Source: UBA9620 sp965220695 (GTDB lineage: Bacteria; Acidobacteriota; Vicinamibacteria; Vicinamibacterales; UBA8438). Taken from it: DNA of 64,000 nucleotides. The stretch is from contig OZ244838.1 of the NCBI GenBank assembly GCA_965220695.1, positions 1,364,001 to 1,428,000 on the forward strand, in the 5' to 3' direction. The notes under the pieces are model-generated. The model did not search any database and was not told the DNA's origin. It was given only the letters and a program-made list of their open reading frames with translations. Of this stretch, positions 42,210 to 51,187 are shown in pieces. How positions within the stretch are numbered: position 1 is the stretch's first letter; each line of letters begins with the position of its first letter. Made by a program: the position numbers and the translations under genes.

Positions 42210-43070
42210 ATGACGGCCCGCTGCACCGCCGCCCTCGCGATCGTTCTGTGGCTCGGCCCGGTCCTGCCGGTCTCGGCGCAACTGTCGGCGCCCAACGCCG
42301 AAGGGGTGGCGATGGGCCACCTGCACTACTACGTGCGGGATGTCGAGGCGAATCGGCGCTTCTGGGAGGCGCTTGGCGGCGAGGCGTCGACGCTGGGCCG
42401 GTCGGTGGTGGTGACGTTGCCCGGCGTCCTCGTGTTTCTCAGCGAGGGAGAGCCGCAGGGAGGCACCGAGGGCTCCATCCTCAACCACGTGGCGTTCAGG
42501 GTGCAGTCGCTGGACGCCGTCGCGGACGCCGGTTTCGAGTTCGACGTGTCCACGCCGTCCAGCGGTGTAACCAACGTGTTCACGCCCGAGGGAGAGCGGA
42601 TCGAGCTGTTCGACGACACGGCGACGAACCTGACGTTCACGCTGGACGACGGGGGCAGTGTGGACCCGGTCGCGCGGCGGCACAACGAGCCGCTGGGCGT
42701 GCCGATCAGTTCGCACCATCTGCACCTCTATCTGCTCGACGCGGAGGAGGAGGCGGCCCAGGCCTGGTATGCCGGGACGTTCGGCGGCCTGCCGGGCACC
42801 CGCTGGCGCTACACGGCGGTGGACCTGCCGGGCATCAATCTCAACTTCTCCCACAATCCCGACCGCGGTGGGGCTCCCACCCGGGGGCGCATGCTCGATC
42901 ACATCGGGTTCGAAGTGACCGGTCTCGACGCGTTCTGCCGCCGGCTGGAGGCGAAGGGCGTGACCTTCGACGTGCCCTATGCCCGCACGGCGGCGGGCAT
43001 AGGCTATGCCTTCCTGACCGATCCCTGGGGCGTCTACATCGAGCTGACCGAGGGCCTGCGCGGGTTGTAA
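42210..43070 (+). CDS. exported VOC/glyoxalase-fold protein with two modules
   Basis: 286 aa with a signal peptide (ending PVSAQL). Two glyoxalase/VOC modules are seen: AMGHLHYYVRDVEANRRFWE (about 35-150) and SSHHLHLYLLDAEEEAAQAW (about 165-280), ending FLTDPWGVYIELTEGL. The HxH and Glu residues that bind metal in the family are present in the second module. VOC proteins act as lyases, dioxygenases or isomerases; periplasmic members are unusual. It is coupled to the gene at 41182. Confidence 0.8.
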   Translation: MTARCTAALAIVLWLGPVLPVSAQLSAPNAEGVAMGHLHYYVRDVEANRRFWEALGGEASTLGRSVVVTLPGVLVFLSEGEPQGGTEGSILNHVAFRVQSLDAVADAGFEFDVSTPSSGVTNVFTPEGERIELFDDTATNLTFTLDDGGSVDPVARRHNEPLGVPISSHHLHLYLLDAEEEAAQAWYAGTFGGLPGTRWRYTAVDLPGINLNFSHNPDRGGAPTRGRMLDHIGFEVTGLDAFCRRLEAKGVTFDVPYARTAAGIGYAFLTDPWGVYIELTEGLRGL

Positions 43071-43133
43071 CCGGCGGGCCGCGCCGGTCGCCGCGATAGG
43101 AGATAGCGCCATGGTATACCGTGAGGTGCGACG

Positions 43134-44003
43134 ATGACCCGCTGGCTGACCACATGTCTCGTGCTGGCGCTGCCGGCCGCCGCGCTTGCGCAGGAACGGT
43201 TCGAGTTGGGGCCCGACTCGCAACGGCAGGCCGGTGTGCCGCGCGGCGAGATCACGCAGCACCGCTGGGAACAGAGCCGCGTGTACCGCAACACCGAGCG
43301 CGACTGGTGGATCTATGTGCCGGCGCAATACGACGGCCAGACCCCGGCGGCGCTGATGGTGTTCCAGGACGGCGCGAACTACCTCAATGAGGAGGGGCCG
43401 ATCCGCGTGCCGGTGGTGTTCGACAACCTGATCCAGGCGGGAGAGATGCCGGTCACGATCGGCGTGTTCATCAACCCGGGGCACTTCCGCGGCGACAATC
43501 CGCAGGGTCCGGCCCGGAATCGGAGCACCGAATACGATTCGATGACGGATCAATACTCGCGGTTTCTGCTCGAAGAGATCATTCCAGAGGTTCGCAAGAC
43601 CTACCGCATCACGGACGACCCGGAGGGGTGGGCCATCGGCGGCATCAGTTCGGGCGGTATCTGTGCCTTCACCGTGGCCTGGCAGCGGCCCGACCGGTTC
43701 CGCAAGGTGGTGAGCCACGTCGGCAGCTTCACGAATATCCGCGGCGGGCACGTGTACCCGGACCTGATCCGGCAGAGCGCGCCGAAACCGATCCGGGTGT
43801 TTCTGCAGGACGGGTCGCAGGACTTGAACATTCGACCTGGCAACTGGTGGCTGGCGAACCTGCAGATGGCCGATTCGCTCGAGTTCGCCGGCTATGACCA
43901 CGACACCGCCTGGGGCGAGGGTGGCCACAACCTCAATCACGGCGGGGCGATCTTCCCGGACACGATGCGCTGGCTGTGGCGCGACTACACACCGGCGCCG
44001 TGA
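43134..44003 (+). CDS. exported alpha/beta-hydrolase esterase (enterochelin-esterase-like)
   Basis: 289 aa. A short signal peptide (LVLALPAAALAQ) precedes a hydrolase core with the nucleophile elbow GISSG at 170-174 (Ser172). A FINPGHFRGDNPQG loop and a late GEGGHNLNHGG that should supply His follow. Family members (esterase D/Fes-like) cleave ester bonds of sugars or siderophores. The neighbourhood suggests plant or algal carbohydrate esters, but the substrate is not shown. Confidence 0.86.
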   Translation: MTRWLTTCLVLALPAAALAQERFELGPDSQRQAGVPRGEITQHRWEQSRVYRNTERDWWIYVPAQYDGQTPAALMVFQDGANYLNEEGPIRVPVVFDNLIQAGEMPVTIGVFINPGHFRGDNPQGPARNRSTEYDSMTDQYSRFLLEEIIPEVRKTYRITDDPEGWAIGGISSGGICAFTVAWQRPDRFRKVVSHVGSFTNIRGGHVYPDLIRQSAPKPIRVFLQDGSQDLNIRPGNWWLANLQMADSLEFAGYDHDTAWGEGGHNLNHGGAIFPDTMRWLWRDYTPAP

Positions 44004-44053
44004 TCGGCCGCCGGCATCGACGTGCACCGGGATCGGCGCAGGGAGACGACACG

Positions 44054-46123
44054 ATGACGAGCGGCGAACGGAAGGGTCTTGAGCGGCGGGTCGGGGCGCG
44101 CGTACGCGTGGGCTGCATCGGGGCGGCGCTCGCCGGTCTGGCCGTCGGCGTCCCCGTGGAGGTGTCCGCGCAGCCGACAGCGGCGGGGCAGACCGCCTAC
44201 GAGCAGTCGTGCGCCGAATGCCACGGGAGCCGGCTGCAGGGCGGGGCGCATGGACCGGCGCTCAGCGGTGTCAGCTTCAGCAGCGTGTGGGGCGAGCGGA
44301 GCGCCGCAGACCTGTTGGCATACCTCCGGGACGAGATGCCCCCGGGGCAGCCGCGTTCTCTGAGCGACGCCGCGTATCGCAGCATCGTCGCGTTCATCCG
44401 TGCCGCGGACGGGCGCGAGGGCGCCATAGCGGCCGCGGCGCCGGCGTCCGACCCCGAGCCGTCCGAGCCGGGCGGGCGCACAGTCCGGTTCGGTGATCGC
44501 GAGGCGACTGGGCTGTCTCCGGTGACCGATGCGCTGCTGCGTGAACCGCCCGCCGCCGACTGGCTGACGTGGCGCCGGACGCTCGACAACCATGGCTACA
44601 GCCCGCTCGATGAGATCACCCGCGATAATGTGAGCGAACTGCGGCTGGCCTGGGTGCTGTCGATGCGCAACGGCGTCAACCAGACGACGCCGGTCGTGCA
44701 TGACGGCGTGATGTTCCTGGCCAACCCCGGCAACGTCGTGCAGGCGATCGACGCGGTCACCGGAGACGTTATCTGGGAGTATCGCTACGAGGTCCCGCCG
44801 GATGCCCTGACCGGCGTCGGCGCCACCCGCGGGCTCGCGCTCTACGACGACAAGGTGTTCCTGTCGACCTACGATGCGGCGATCGTGGCGCTCGACACAC
44901 GCACCGGCGAGCAGGTGTGGCGCACGGTCAAGGCCGACTACACGCAGGGCTTCACGCAGACCAGCACGCCGATCATCGCCAATGGGGTGGTGGTGAGCGG
45001 TCTCAACGGGTGCGAGCGGTTCACCGACGCCGGCTGTTTCATCACCGGGCACGATCCGGCGACCGGCGAGGAACTGTGGCGCACCTCGACCATCGCGCTG
45101 CCGGGCGACCCCAACAACGGCTCCTGGGGCGACGTGCCGCCGCATCTGCGCGGCGGCGGCGACACCTGGATTCCCGGCAGTTACGACCCTGATCTGGATC
45201 TGTTCTATATCGGCACCGCCCAGGCGAAGCCGTGGGTGGCGGCCAGCCGCGGCATGTCGACCGGCAATGCCGCGCTCTACACCAACTCGACGCTGGCGTT
45301 GCGGCCGGCGACGGGACAGGTGGAGTGGTATTTCCAGCACGTGCCGGCCGAGACGCTCGACCTCGACAGCGTCTACGAACGCGTGCTCATCGACGTCGAC
45401 GAACAACGCCTGCTGTTCACCACCGCCAAGGACGGTCTGCTCTGGAAGCTCGACCGGCGCACCGGCCAGTTTCTCGATGTCAGGGAAACGGTGTTCCAGG
45501 ACATCTTCGAGTCGATCGATTCGCGCACCGGACGCGTGACCTATCGCCAGGACATCCGGGATGCGCAAGTGGGCGACACGGTGCCGGCCTGCCCCGGCCT
45601 CTTCGGGGGGCACAACTGGCAGGCGTCGGCCTACAGTCCCGAGACCGGCGCGCTCGTCATTCCGTTGCAGCAGATGTGTATGACGATGACCGGCCGGCCG
45701 GTCGATCTGGTGGAGGGCAGCGGCGGGGTCGCCGGTATTCCGGAAATCCGGCATATGCCGGGCACGGACGACAACGTCGGCAAGATCGCCGCCTACGACG
45801 TGCGCACGCTGGAGGAGCTGTGGAGCCGCGAGCAGCGGGCGTCGTTTCTGACCGCGGCGGTGACCACCGCCGGCGGGCTGGTCTTCGTCGGCGACGTCGA
45901 CCGCTACTTCCGCGCCCTGGACGTCCGCACCGGAGAGGTGCTGTGGGAGACGCGGCTGGGGCATGCCGCGCACGGGTACCCGATTACCTACGAGGCAGGA
46001 GGCACGCAATACGTGGCGGTCCCGACCGGACTCGGGCTGTTCCGGGCGATCGCGGCCAGCCTCAGCCCGGAGATCTTCACCCCTGAGAGCGGCAACGCCC
46101 TGTATGTGTTCGCGTTGCCATAG
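44054..46123 (+). CDS. cytochrome c-quinoprotein fusion (PQQ-type dehydrogenase)
   Basis: 689 aa from ATG 44054 (GGGAGAC upstream). A signal peptide is followed by an N-terminal cytochrome c domain with CAECH at 53-57 and a propeller domain (DWLTWRRTLDNHGYSPLDEI, AIDAVTGDVIWEYRYE, LDVRTGEVLWETRLG). It is closer in the propeller to the haem-free enzyme at 8158 than to 11390. Electrons from the PQQ site would pass to the fused haem. Two of the three quinoproteins in the window thus have the haem module first. Confidence 0.87.
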   Translation: MTSGERKGLERRVGARVRVGCIGAALAGLAVGVPVEVSAQPTAAGQTAYEQSCAECHGSRLQGGAHGPALSGVSFSSVWGERSAADLLAYLRDEMPPGQPRSLSDAAYRSIVAFIRAADGREGAIAAAAPASDPEPSEPGGRTVRFGDREATGLSPVTDALLREPPAADWLTWRRTLDNHGYSPLDEITRDNVSELRLAWVLSMRNGVNQTTPVVHDGVMFLANPGNVVQAIDAVTGDVIWEYRYEVPPDALTGVGATRGLALYDDKVFLSTYDAAIVALDTRTGEQVWRTVKADYTQGFTQTSTPIIANGVVVSGLNGCERFTDAGCFITGHDPATGEELWRTSTIALPGDPNNGSWGDVPPHLRGGGDTWIPGSYDPDLDLFYIGTAQAKPWVAASRGMSTGNAALYTNSTLALRPATGQVEWYFQHVPAETLDLDSVYERVLIDVDEQRLLFTTAKDGLLWKLDRRTGQFLDVRETVFQDIFESIDSRTGRVTYRQDIRDAQVGDTVPACPGLFGGHNWQASAYSPETGALVIPLQQMCMTMTGRPVDLVEGSGGVAGIPEIRHMPGTDDNVGKIAAYDVRTLEELWSREQRASFLTAAVTTAGGLVFVGDVDRYFRALDVRTGEVLWETRLGHAAHGYPITYEAGGTQYVAVPTGLGLFRAIAASLSPEIFTPESGNALYVFALP

Positions 46124-46161
46124 CGCTCGGCATGCTCCGCGGCATGGGGCAGGCCGAGCAC

Positions 46162-46286
46162 CGGGCGCCCACAAGGGGCGCCGTTACAGGGCGAGGTGTT
46201 GCGCGGGGGCATCCGTGTAGGGGCGCCGTTACAGGGCGAGGTATTGCTCGGGGGCATTCGTGTAGGGGCGCCCCTTGTGGGCGCCC
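46162..46286. repeat. REP-like element: 45-bp tandem repeat within 21-bp inverted ends
   Basis: Two tandem copies of a 45-bp unit (46175-46219 and 46220-46264, starting GGGGCGCCGTTACAGGGCGA) and the start of a third are bounded by perfect inverted ends: 46162-46182 is the reverse complement of 46266-46286 (CGGGCGCCCACAAGGGGCGC and its complement). The whole lies between converging genes. It looks like an intergenic REP/BIME-type element and could also end transcription by its hairpin. Confidence 0.8.
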
Positions 46287-46333
46287 GTTCTCCGTTGCCG
46301 GCGCCCCGGTCGATTCCGATCAACCACCGGGCG

Positions 46334-47725
46334 TCAATTCTCCAGCCGACGGATCTTGAGGTTCCGGAACGCCACCGGGTCGCCGTGATCCTGGATGGCG
46401 ATGTGTCCGCCGTCCTCGCGGGCGTAGCGGGGTAGTGCGGCGAACTTGCTGGCCTGCACCCGCTGCGTCCAGTCGTCGCTGCCAATCTCGTAGTCGAGCA
46501 GTTTGACGCCGTTCATCCAGTGCTCGACGTGGGCGCCGCGGGCGACCAGGCGGGCGGTGTTCCATTCGCCGGCCGGACGGGTGACGTCCCGCACCGGCGG
46601 GTGGACGGCGTAGTTGCTGCCGGCCGAGGTGATGGCCGCGCGGCCGTCTTGATGCCCGGCGTTGTGCAGAATCTGGAATTCCGGTCCCGTGTGCCACGGC
46701 GGCCCGTCGCCTTCGGCGACCCGGAACATGACACCGCTGTTGCCGCCTTCCTCCACTTTCCAGTCGAACACCAGTTCGAAGTCGGCGAATTGCTCGACCG
46801 TGACCAGGTCGCCACCCTGGTCCACCCGGGCGAGCGCGCCATCCACGGCCTGCCAGCCGTCCGGCGTGGCGTCCCGCTTGTAGCCCCGCCAGGCGTCCAG
46901 CGACTCGCCGTCGAAGAGCAGTTGCCAGCCCTCGTCGGCCTCGTCCGCTGTCAGGGTGTTGTGCGCGGCGGCGGTGCTGCTACTCATGTTCCCCATGGCC
47001 CAGTTGATGCCCTCCAGGAGATGCCGCTGGAAGCGCCCGTCGTCCCAGACCTCCGGGCGATGTCCGAGCGCGGTGTAGAACACGCGGCCGGCGCCTTCGT
47101 CGCGCGTCCAGGCGAGCGCGAAATCGCGGTCGCTGCGCTTGATGCCGCGGGCGGTCATGTCGACCGACTCGACGTCCAGGCTCAGCAGGACGTTGACGTT
47201 GTCGCGGGACCAGGCGCGGTACTGGTAGATCTCGTCGTGGATGCGGAACGATTCGCCGAGATGGCGCGTCGCGGGATGGCTGCCGTCCTCGACCCGCACC
47301 GTGACCTCCTGGTGCCAGGGGTGTCCGTCGAAATAGCCCCCGATCAGCGCGAGATAGCCGGGCCACTCGTAGAAGGTGTCGGTGGCGCTGTGCACCCCCA
47401 CGAAGCCGCCGCCGCCGCGCACGTATGCGAGCAGCGCCGCCTTCTGGGCGGCGTCCATCGGCAATTCTCCGGTGGTGAAGAAGACGACCGCGTCGTATTG
47501 GCTCAACGTGTCGGCAGTCAGGGTCGACGCATCACGCGACACAGTGAGGTCGAACTGATCCGACTCGGCGGCCAGCCGCGAGAAGACCGCTTCGGAATGC
47601 GGCAGCACCGGATGCGGGAAGGCGGCCGATTGCGTCAGATACAGCACCTTGGCCGGTGCGGCCTCGACGATCGGTGGTCCGGCGGCGATCGCGAGCGCGG
47701 TCATGACGACGATGGGACGAAGCAT
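46334..47725 (-). CDS. ThuA-DUF1080 two-domain protein
   Basis: 463 aa from ATG 47725; an in-frame GTG at 47743 is the alternative. A signal peptide is followed by a ThuA glutamine-amidotransferase-like domain (about 25-240: GGGGFVGVHSATDTFYEWPG, FDGHPWHQEVTV) and a DUF1080 concanavalin-like domain (about 260-463: LLFDGESLDAWRGYK, EGGNSGVMFRVAEG). DUF1080 proteins include 3-keto-disaccharide hydrolases; ThuA is linked to trehalose/disaccharide use via 3-keto sugars. The fusion fits 3-keto-glycoside catabolism, together with the DUF1080 and Gfo/Idh genes at 51-53 kb. Confidence 0.9.
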   Translation of the reverse strand: MLRPIVVMTALAIAAGPPIVEAAPAKVLYLTQSAAFPHPVLPHSEAVFSRLAAESDQFDLTVSRDASTLTADTLSQYDAVVFFTTGELPMDAAQKAALLAYVRGGGGFVGVHSATDTFYEWPGYLALIGGYFDGHPWHQEVTVRVEDGSHPATRHLGESFRIHDEIYQYRAWSRDNVNVLLSLDVESVDMTARGIKRSDRDFALAWTRDEGAGRVFYTALGHRPEVWDDGRFQRHLLEGINWAMGNMSSSTAAAHNTLTADEADEGWQLLFDGESLDAWRGYKRDATPDGWQAVDGALARVDQGGDLVTVEQFADFELVFDWKVEEGGNSGVMFRVAEGDGPPWHTGPEFQILHNAGHQDGRAAITSAGSNYAVHPPVRDVTRPAGEWNTARLVARGAHVEHWMNGVKLLDYEIGSDDWTQRVQASKFAALPRYAREDGGHIAIQDHGDPVAFRNLKIRRLEN

Positions 47726-47743
47726 GGTCTGTCGCACGGGCAC

Positions 47744-47998
47744 CTCGATTTATCGGCCGTATTCCGAGGTCGGCCGGTTCCAACGGTCCATTCTACCGCT
47801 CCTGTCAGGCCGTGCTACAGTGCAAATCATGAATCGACGTGAGGCGCTGCGTGCGCTCGTGTCCGGCTATCCCTCTTCGGCCTGCCAGAATCCCACCCTG
47901 ACGATGATGGCGCTCGCCTCGCGTTCCTGTGACTACCTGATTGAGGAATATCGGGCCGGACGGACGTAGCGCCATTTCCGGTCAGCGCGGAATCGCAG
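47744..47998. promoter_or_regulatory. divergent gap between ThuA-DUF1080 gene and xylB
   Basis: It must hold promoters for both directions; none is clear. A 46-codon frame at 47829-47969 (+) starts MNRREALRAL, like a truncated Tat leader, but leads into no recognisable protein. Confidence 0.35.
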
Positions 47999-49489
47999 AT
48001 GGCGGTACTTGGGCTCGATGTCGGCACGGGGGGCACGCGGGCGGTGCTCGTCGACGGCAACGGGCGGATGCTGGCCGCGGCGACCGAGCCGCATGCGCCG
48101 TTCGCGTCGCCGCGGACCGGCTGGGCCGAACAGCACCCGGACGACTGGTGGCGTGCCTCGCAGCGCGCCATACGGGCGGTATTGGCCAACGGCCGGACGG
48201 CGGCGGCCGATGTCGAGGCGCTCGGACTGTCGGGGCAGATGCACGGCGCGGTGCTGCTCGACGCGGCCGGCGACGTCGTCCGGCCCGCCCTCATCTGGTG
48301 CGATCAGCGGACCGACGCGCAGTGCCGCTGGCTGACCGGGACGATCGGCGCCGATCGCCTGATCGAGCTGGTGAGCAATCCGGCGCTGACCGGGTTCACG
48401 CTGCCGAAACTGCTGTGGGTGCGTGAACATGAGCCGCGTGCGTGGGCGCAGGTCCGTGCCGTCCTGCTGCCGAAGGACTACGTCCGCTGGCGTCTGACCG
48501 GAGAGCGCGCCACCGATGCCGCCGATGCCTCGGGCACGCTGATGTTCGATGTCGAGCGGCGCCGCTGGTCGGCCGAGGTGCTTGCGGCGGCCGGCATCGA
48601 GCGCGGCCTGCTGCCGCCGGTCTACGAAGGGCCGGAGGTGACCGGTCGCGTGACCGCGGGCGCGGCGGAGGCCACGGGACTGGCGGCCGGGACAGTAGTC
48701 GTGGCGGGCGGGGGCGACCAGGCGGCCGGCGCGGTCGGAATGGGGGTCGTCCGTCCGGGCACCGTCAGCGCGACCATCGGCACCTCGGGCGTGGTGTTCG
48801 CGGCGACCGACCGGCCGGCGCGCGACCCCGGCGGGCGGGTGCATACCTTCTGTCACGCGGCGCCGCACCGCTGGCACGTGATGGGGGTGACGCAGGGCGC
48901 CGGGCTGTCGTTGCGCTGGCTCAGGGACACGTTCGGTTCTGGCGCCGCCCCGGCGGACGGCCGCGACCCCTACGATCGGTTGTGCGACGAGGCGGCACAG
49001 GCGCCGCCGGGATCGGACGGCGTCATGTGGGCGCCGTATCTGATGGGCGAGCGCACCCCGCATCTCGACCCGCACGCCCGGGCCGCCCTCGTGGGGCTGT
49101 CGGCATCGCATTGCCGGGCGCACGTGATCCGGGCGGTGCTCGAAGGCGTGGCGTTCAGTCTGCGGGACAGCTTCACGATCCTCGCGGAGATGGGTGTGCC
49201 CGCCACCCGCATCCGGCTCGGCGGCGGGGGCGCGCGTTCGCCGCTGTGGCGCCAGATTCAGGCCGACGTCTATGCGCACGAGGTCGAGCGGCTCGCGGTC
49301 GAGGAGGGCGCCGCGTTCGGTGCGGCGCTGCTCGCGGGTGTCGGGGCCGGCCAGTGGGCCAGCGTCGACGAGGCCTGTGACGCCGTCGTGCAGGTGGCCG
49401 AAACGGTCGCTCCCGTGGCGGACCACGCCGCCCTGCTGCGCACCGGCTACCAGCGGTTCCGGACGCTCTACGGCGCACTGCATCGGTAG
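47999..49489 (+). CDS. xylB: xylulokinase
   Basis: 496 aa of the FGGY kinase family: nucleotide-binding start MAVLGLDVGTGGTRAVLVDG, the xylulokinase signature GLSGQMHGAVLLD, catalytic region PKDYVRWRLTGERATDAADA, and C-terminal ATP motif RIRLGGGGARSPLWRQIQAD. It phosphorylates D-xylulose to xylulose 5-phosphate in the cytoplasm. It is followed after 35 bases by xylA, giving the two-step xylose pathway in one operon; no transporter or XylR is in the window. Confidence 0.93.
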   Translation: MAVLGLDVGTGGTRAVLVDGNGRMLAAATEPHAPFASPRTGWAEQHPDDWWRASQRAIRAVLANGRTAAADVEALGLSGQMHGAVLLDAAGDVVRPALIWCDQRTDAQCRWLTGTIGADRLIELVSNPALTGFTLPKLLWVREHEPRAWAQVRAVLLPKDYVRWRLTGERATDAADASGTLMFDVERRRWSAEVLAAAGIERGLLPPVYEGPEVTGRVTAGAAEATGLAAGTVVVAGGGDQAAGAVGMGVVRPGTVSATIGTSGVVFAATDRPARDPGGRVHTFCHAAPHRWHVMGVTQGAGLSLRWLRDTFGSGAAPADGRDPYDRLCDEAAQAPPGSDGVMWAPYLMGERTPHLDPHARAALVGLSASHCRAHVIRAVLEGVAFSLRDSFTILAEMGVPATRIRLGGGGARSPLWRQIQADVYAHEVERLAVEEGAAFGAALLAGVGAGQWASVDEACDAVVQVAETVAPVADHAALLRTGYQRFRTLYGALHR

Positions 49490-49524
49490 GGACGGCCGCA
49501 CGCGACAGAACGGAGAGGCACGCC

Positions 49525-50703
49525 ATGTCTAACGACGCCAACGACGCCTACGACCCGCGACCCGAGCACAAGTTCTCCTTCGGCCTCTGGACGGTCGGCA
49601 ACCCCGGGCGCGACCCCTTCGGCGCCCCGGTGCGGCCGCGGTTGACCCCGGTCCAGCTTGCCGGGCTGCTCGGTGACGTCGGCGCCTGGGGGGTCAATCT
49701 GCATGACAACGACCTGGTGCCGATCGACGCGACGGCGGCCGAGCGGGACCGCATCGTGCGCGACTTCCGGCAGGCGTGTCTGGATAACGGGCTGGTGGTG
49801 CCGATGGCGACGACGAACCTGTTCACGGACCCCGCCTTCAAGGACGGCGCGTTCACCGCCAACGATCCGGCGGTGCGTGCGCTGTCGGTCCAGAAGGCGA
49901 TGTCCGCGATGGATCTCGGCGCCGAGCTCGGCGCGAAGATCTTCGTGATGTGGGGCGGACGCGAGGGGACCGAGACCGATGGCTGCCGGCGGCCGGACGT
50001 GGCGGTGCAGCGTTTGCGGGAGGCGGTGAACTACCTGTGCGAGTACTCGCTCGCCAGCGGGTACGACTATCGCTTCGCGCTCGAGGCGAAACCGAACGAG
50101 CCCCGCAGCGACATCTACATGGCGACGACGGGCGCCTATCTGGGCTTCATCGCCACGCTCGATCATCCCGAGCTGGTGGGGGTCAATCCGGAAGTGGCGC
50201 ACGAGCACATGGCCGGGCTGAACATCACCCACGCCGTGGCGCAGGCCTGGGAGGCCGGCAAGCTGTTTCATATCGACCTGAACGACCAGGTGATCGGCCG
50301 CTACGACCAGGACTTCCGGTTCGGGGCGGCCAACCCGAAGGCGGCGTTCTGGCTGGTGAAGTTCCTCGAGGACGTCGGGTATGCCGGCCCCCGGCACTTC
50401 GACGCGCACGCCTATCGCACCGAGGGCCCCGAGGGGGTGCGGGACTTCGCCCGCGGATGCATGCGCACCTACCTGATACTGAAGGAGAAAGCGGCGCGCT
50501 GGCAGGCCGACCCCGAGATCGGCGAGATCGTCGCCGGGTTGAACGCAGCGACGCAGCCGGTGCCGCCCATCGGGACCTACTCGGCCGAGGGGGCGCAGGC
50601 GCTCAGGGACACCGTCTTCGATCGCGCGGCGCTCGGTGCGCGCGAGCTGTATTACGAGCGGCTCGATCAGCTCACGGTCGAACTGCTTCTCGGCGTGCGG
50701 TGA
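49525..50703 (+). CDS. xylA: xylose isomerase (class I)
   Basis: 392 aa, the length of the short actinobacterial-type class I enzymes. Catalytic His in GVNLHDNDLVP, metal ligands in FALEAKPNEPRSD, VGVNPEVAHEHMAGLN and FHIDLNDQ, and the aromatic WGGREGTET loop. It converts D-xylose to D-xylulose, feeding the kinase encoded upstream. GGAGAGGC precedes the start. Confidence 0.95.
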   Translation: MSNDANDAYDPRPEHKFSFGLWTVGNPGRDPFGAPVRPRLTPVQLAGLLGDVGAWGVNLHDNDLVPIDATAAERDRIVRDFRQACLDNGLVVPMATTNLFTDPAFKDGAFTANDPAVRALSVQKAMSAMDLGAELGAKIFVMWGGREGTETDGCRRPDVAVQRLREAVNYLCEYSLASGYDYRFALEAKPNEPRSDIYMATTGAYLGFIATLDHPELVGVNPEVAHEHMAGLNITHAVAQAWEAGKLFHIDLNDQVIGRYDQDFRFGAANPKAAFWLVKFLEDVGYAGPRHFDAHAYRTEGPEGVRDFARGCMRTYLILKEKAARWQADPEIGEIVAGLNAATQPVPPIGTYSAEGAQALRDTVFDRAALGARELYYERLDQLTVELLLGVR

Positions 50704-50731
50704 CGCGCCGGCATGTCACGGAGGGTGACCG

Positions 50732-51157
50732 ATGGGTGGATGGGGCAGACGGGTAGGGGCGATCGTCGCAGCGCTGGCGGTGAGTATCGTGGTGATCTCG
50801 ATCGTGCAGGCGGTGAGCGGGTGGATGTATCCGCCGCCGCCGGGTCTGGACCTCACCGATCCGGAGGCGCTTCGGGCGTTCGCCGAGCAGTTGCCGATCG
50901 GCGCGCTGCTGATGGTCGAGCTGTCCTATCTGTTGGGCAGTCTCATGGGCGGCGTGACCGCCGGCATCATCGGCAGGGACAGTGTCTACCGCCTGGGGGC
51001 CGTCGTCGGCGGCCTGTTGACCCTCGCCGGCTTCTCCAACCTCGCGGCGATTCCGCACCCCGTCTGGTTCGCGGTCCTGTCGACCGTGACCTATGTGCCG
51101 TGCGCGCTGACCGGTGTGTGGATCGTCGAGCGTTGGCGGGGGCCGCGCCCGTCCTGA
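50732..51157 (+). CDS. small membrane protein, unknown
   Basis: 141 aa with four predicted membrane segments (IVAALAVSIVVISIVQAVSG, IGALLMVELSYLLGSLMGGV, LGAVVGGLLTLAGFSNLAA, FAVLSTVTYVPCALTGVWIV) and a loop with LDLTDPEALRAFAEQLP. This resembles small hypothetical membrane proteins of many phyla; no function known. It follows xylA by 28 bases and may be in the same transcript. Confidence 0.75.
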   Translation: MGGWGRRVGAIVAALAVSIVVISIVQAVSGWMYPPPPGLDLTDPEALRAFAEQLPIGALLMVELSYLLGSLMGGVTAGIIGRDSVYRLGAVVGGLLTLAGFSNLAAIPHPVWFAVLSTVTYVPCALTGVWIVERWRGPRPS

Positions 51158-51187
51158 CCCGGGGCGGCGGCCGGCGCGGCCGGTCGG

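Noticed and set aside
41307..43070. A 587-codon plus-strand frame covering the unknown exported gene and the VOC gene
   Set aside because: The first part is a shadow frame of the gene at 41182; the real VOC gene starts at 42210 with its own signal peptide.
46162..46286. Tandem repeats as a CRISPR array
   Set aside because: Only two and a bit directly adjoining units, no spacers and no cas genes in the window.
47829..47969. 46-codon frame starting MNRREALRAL upstream of xylB
   Set aside because: The twin-arginine-like start is not followed by a hydrophobic signal or any domain; probably chance.
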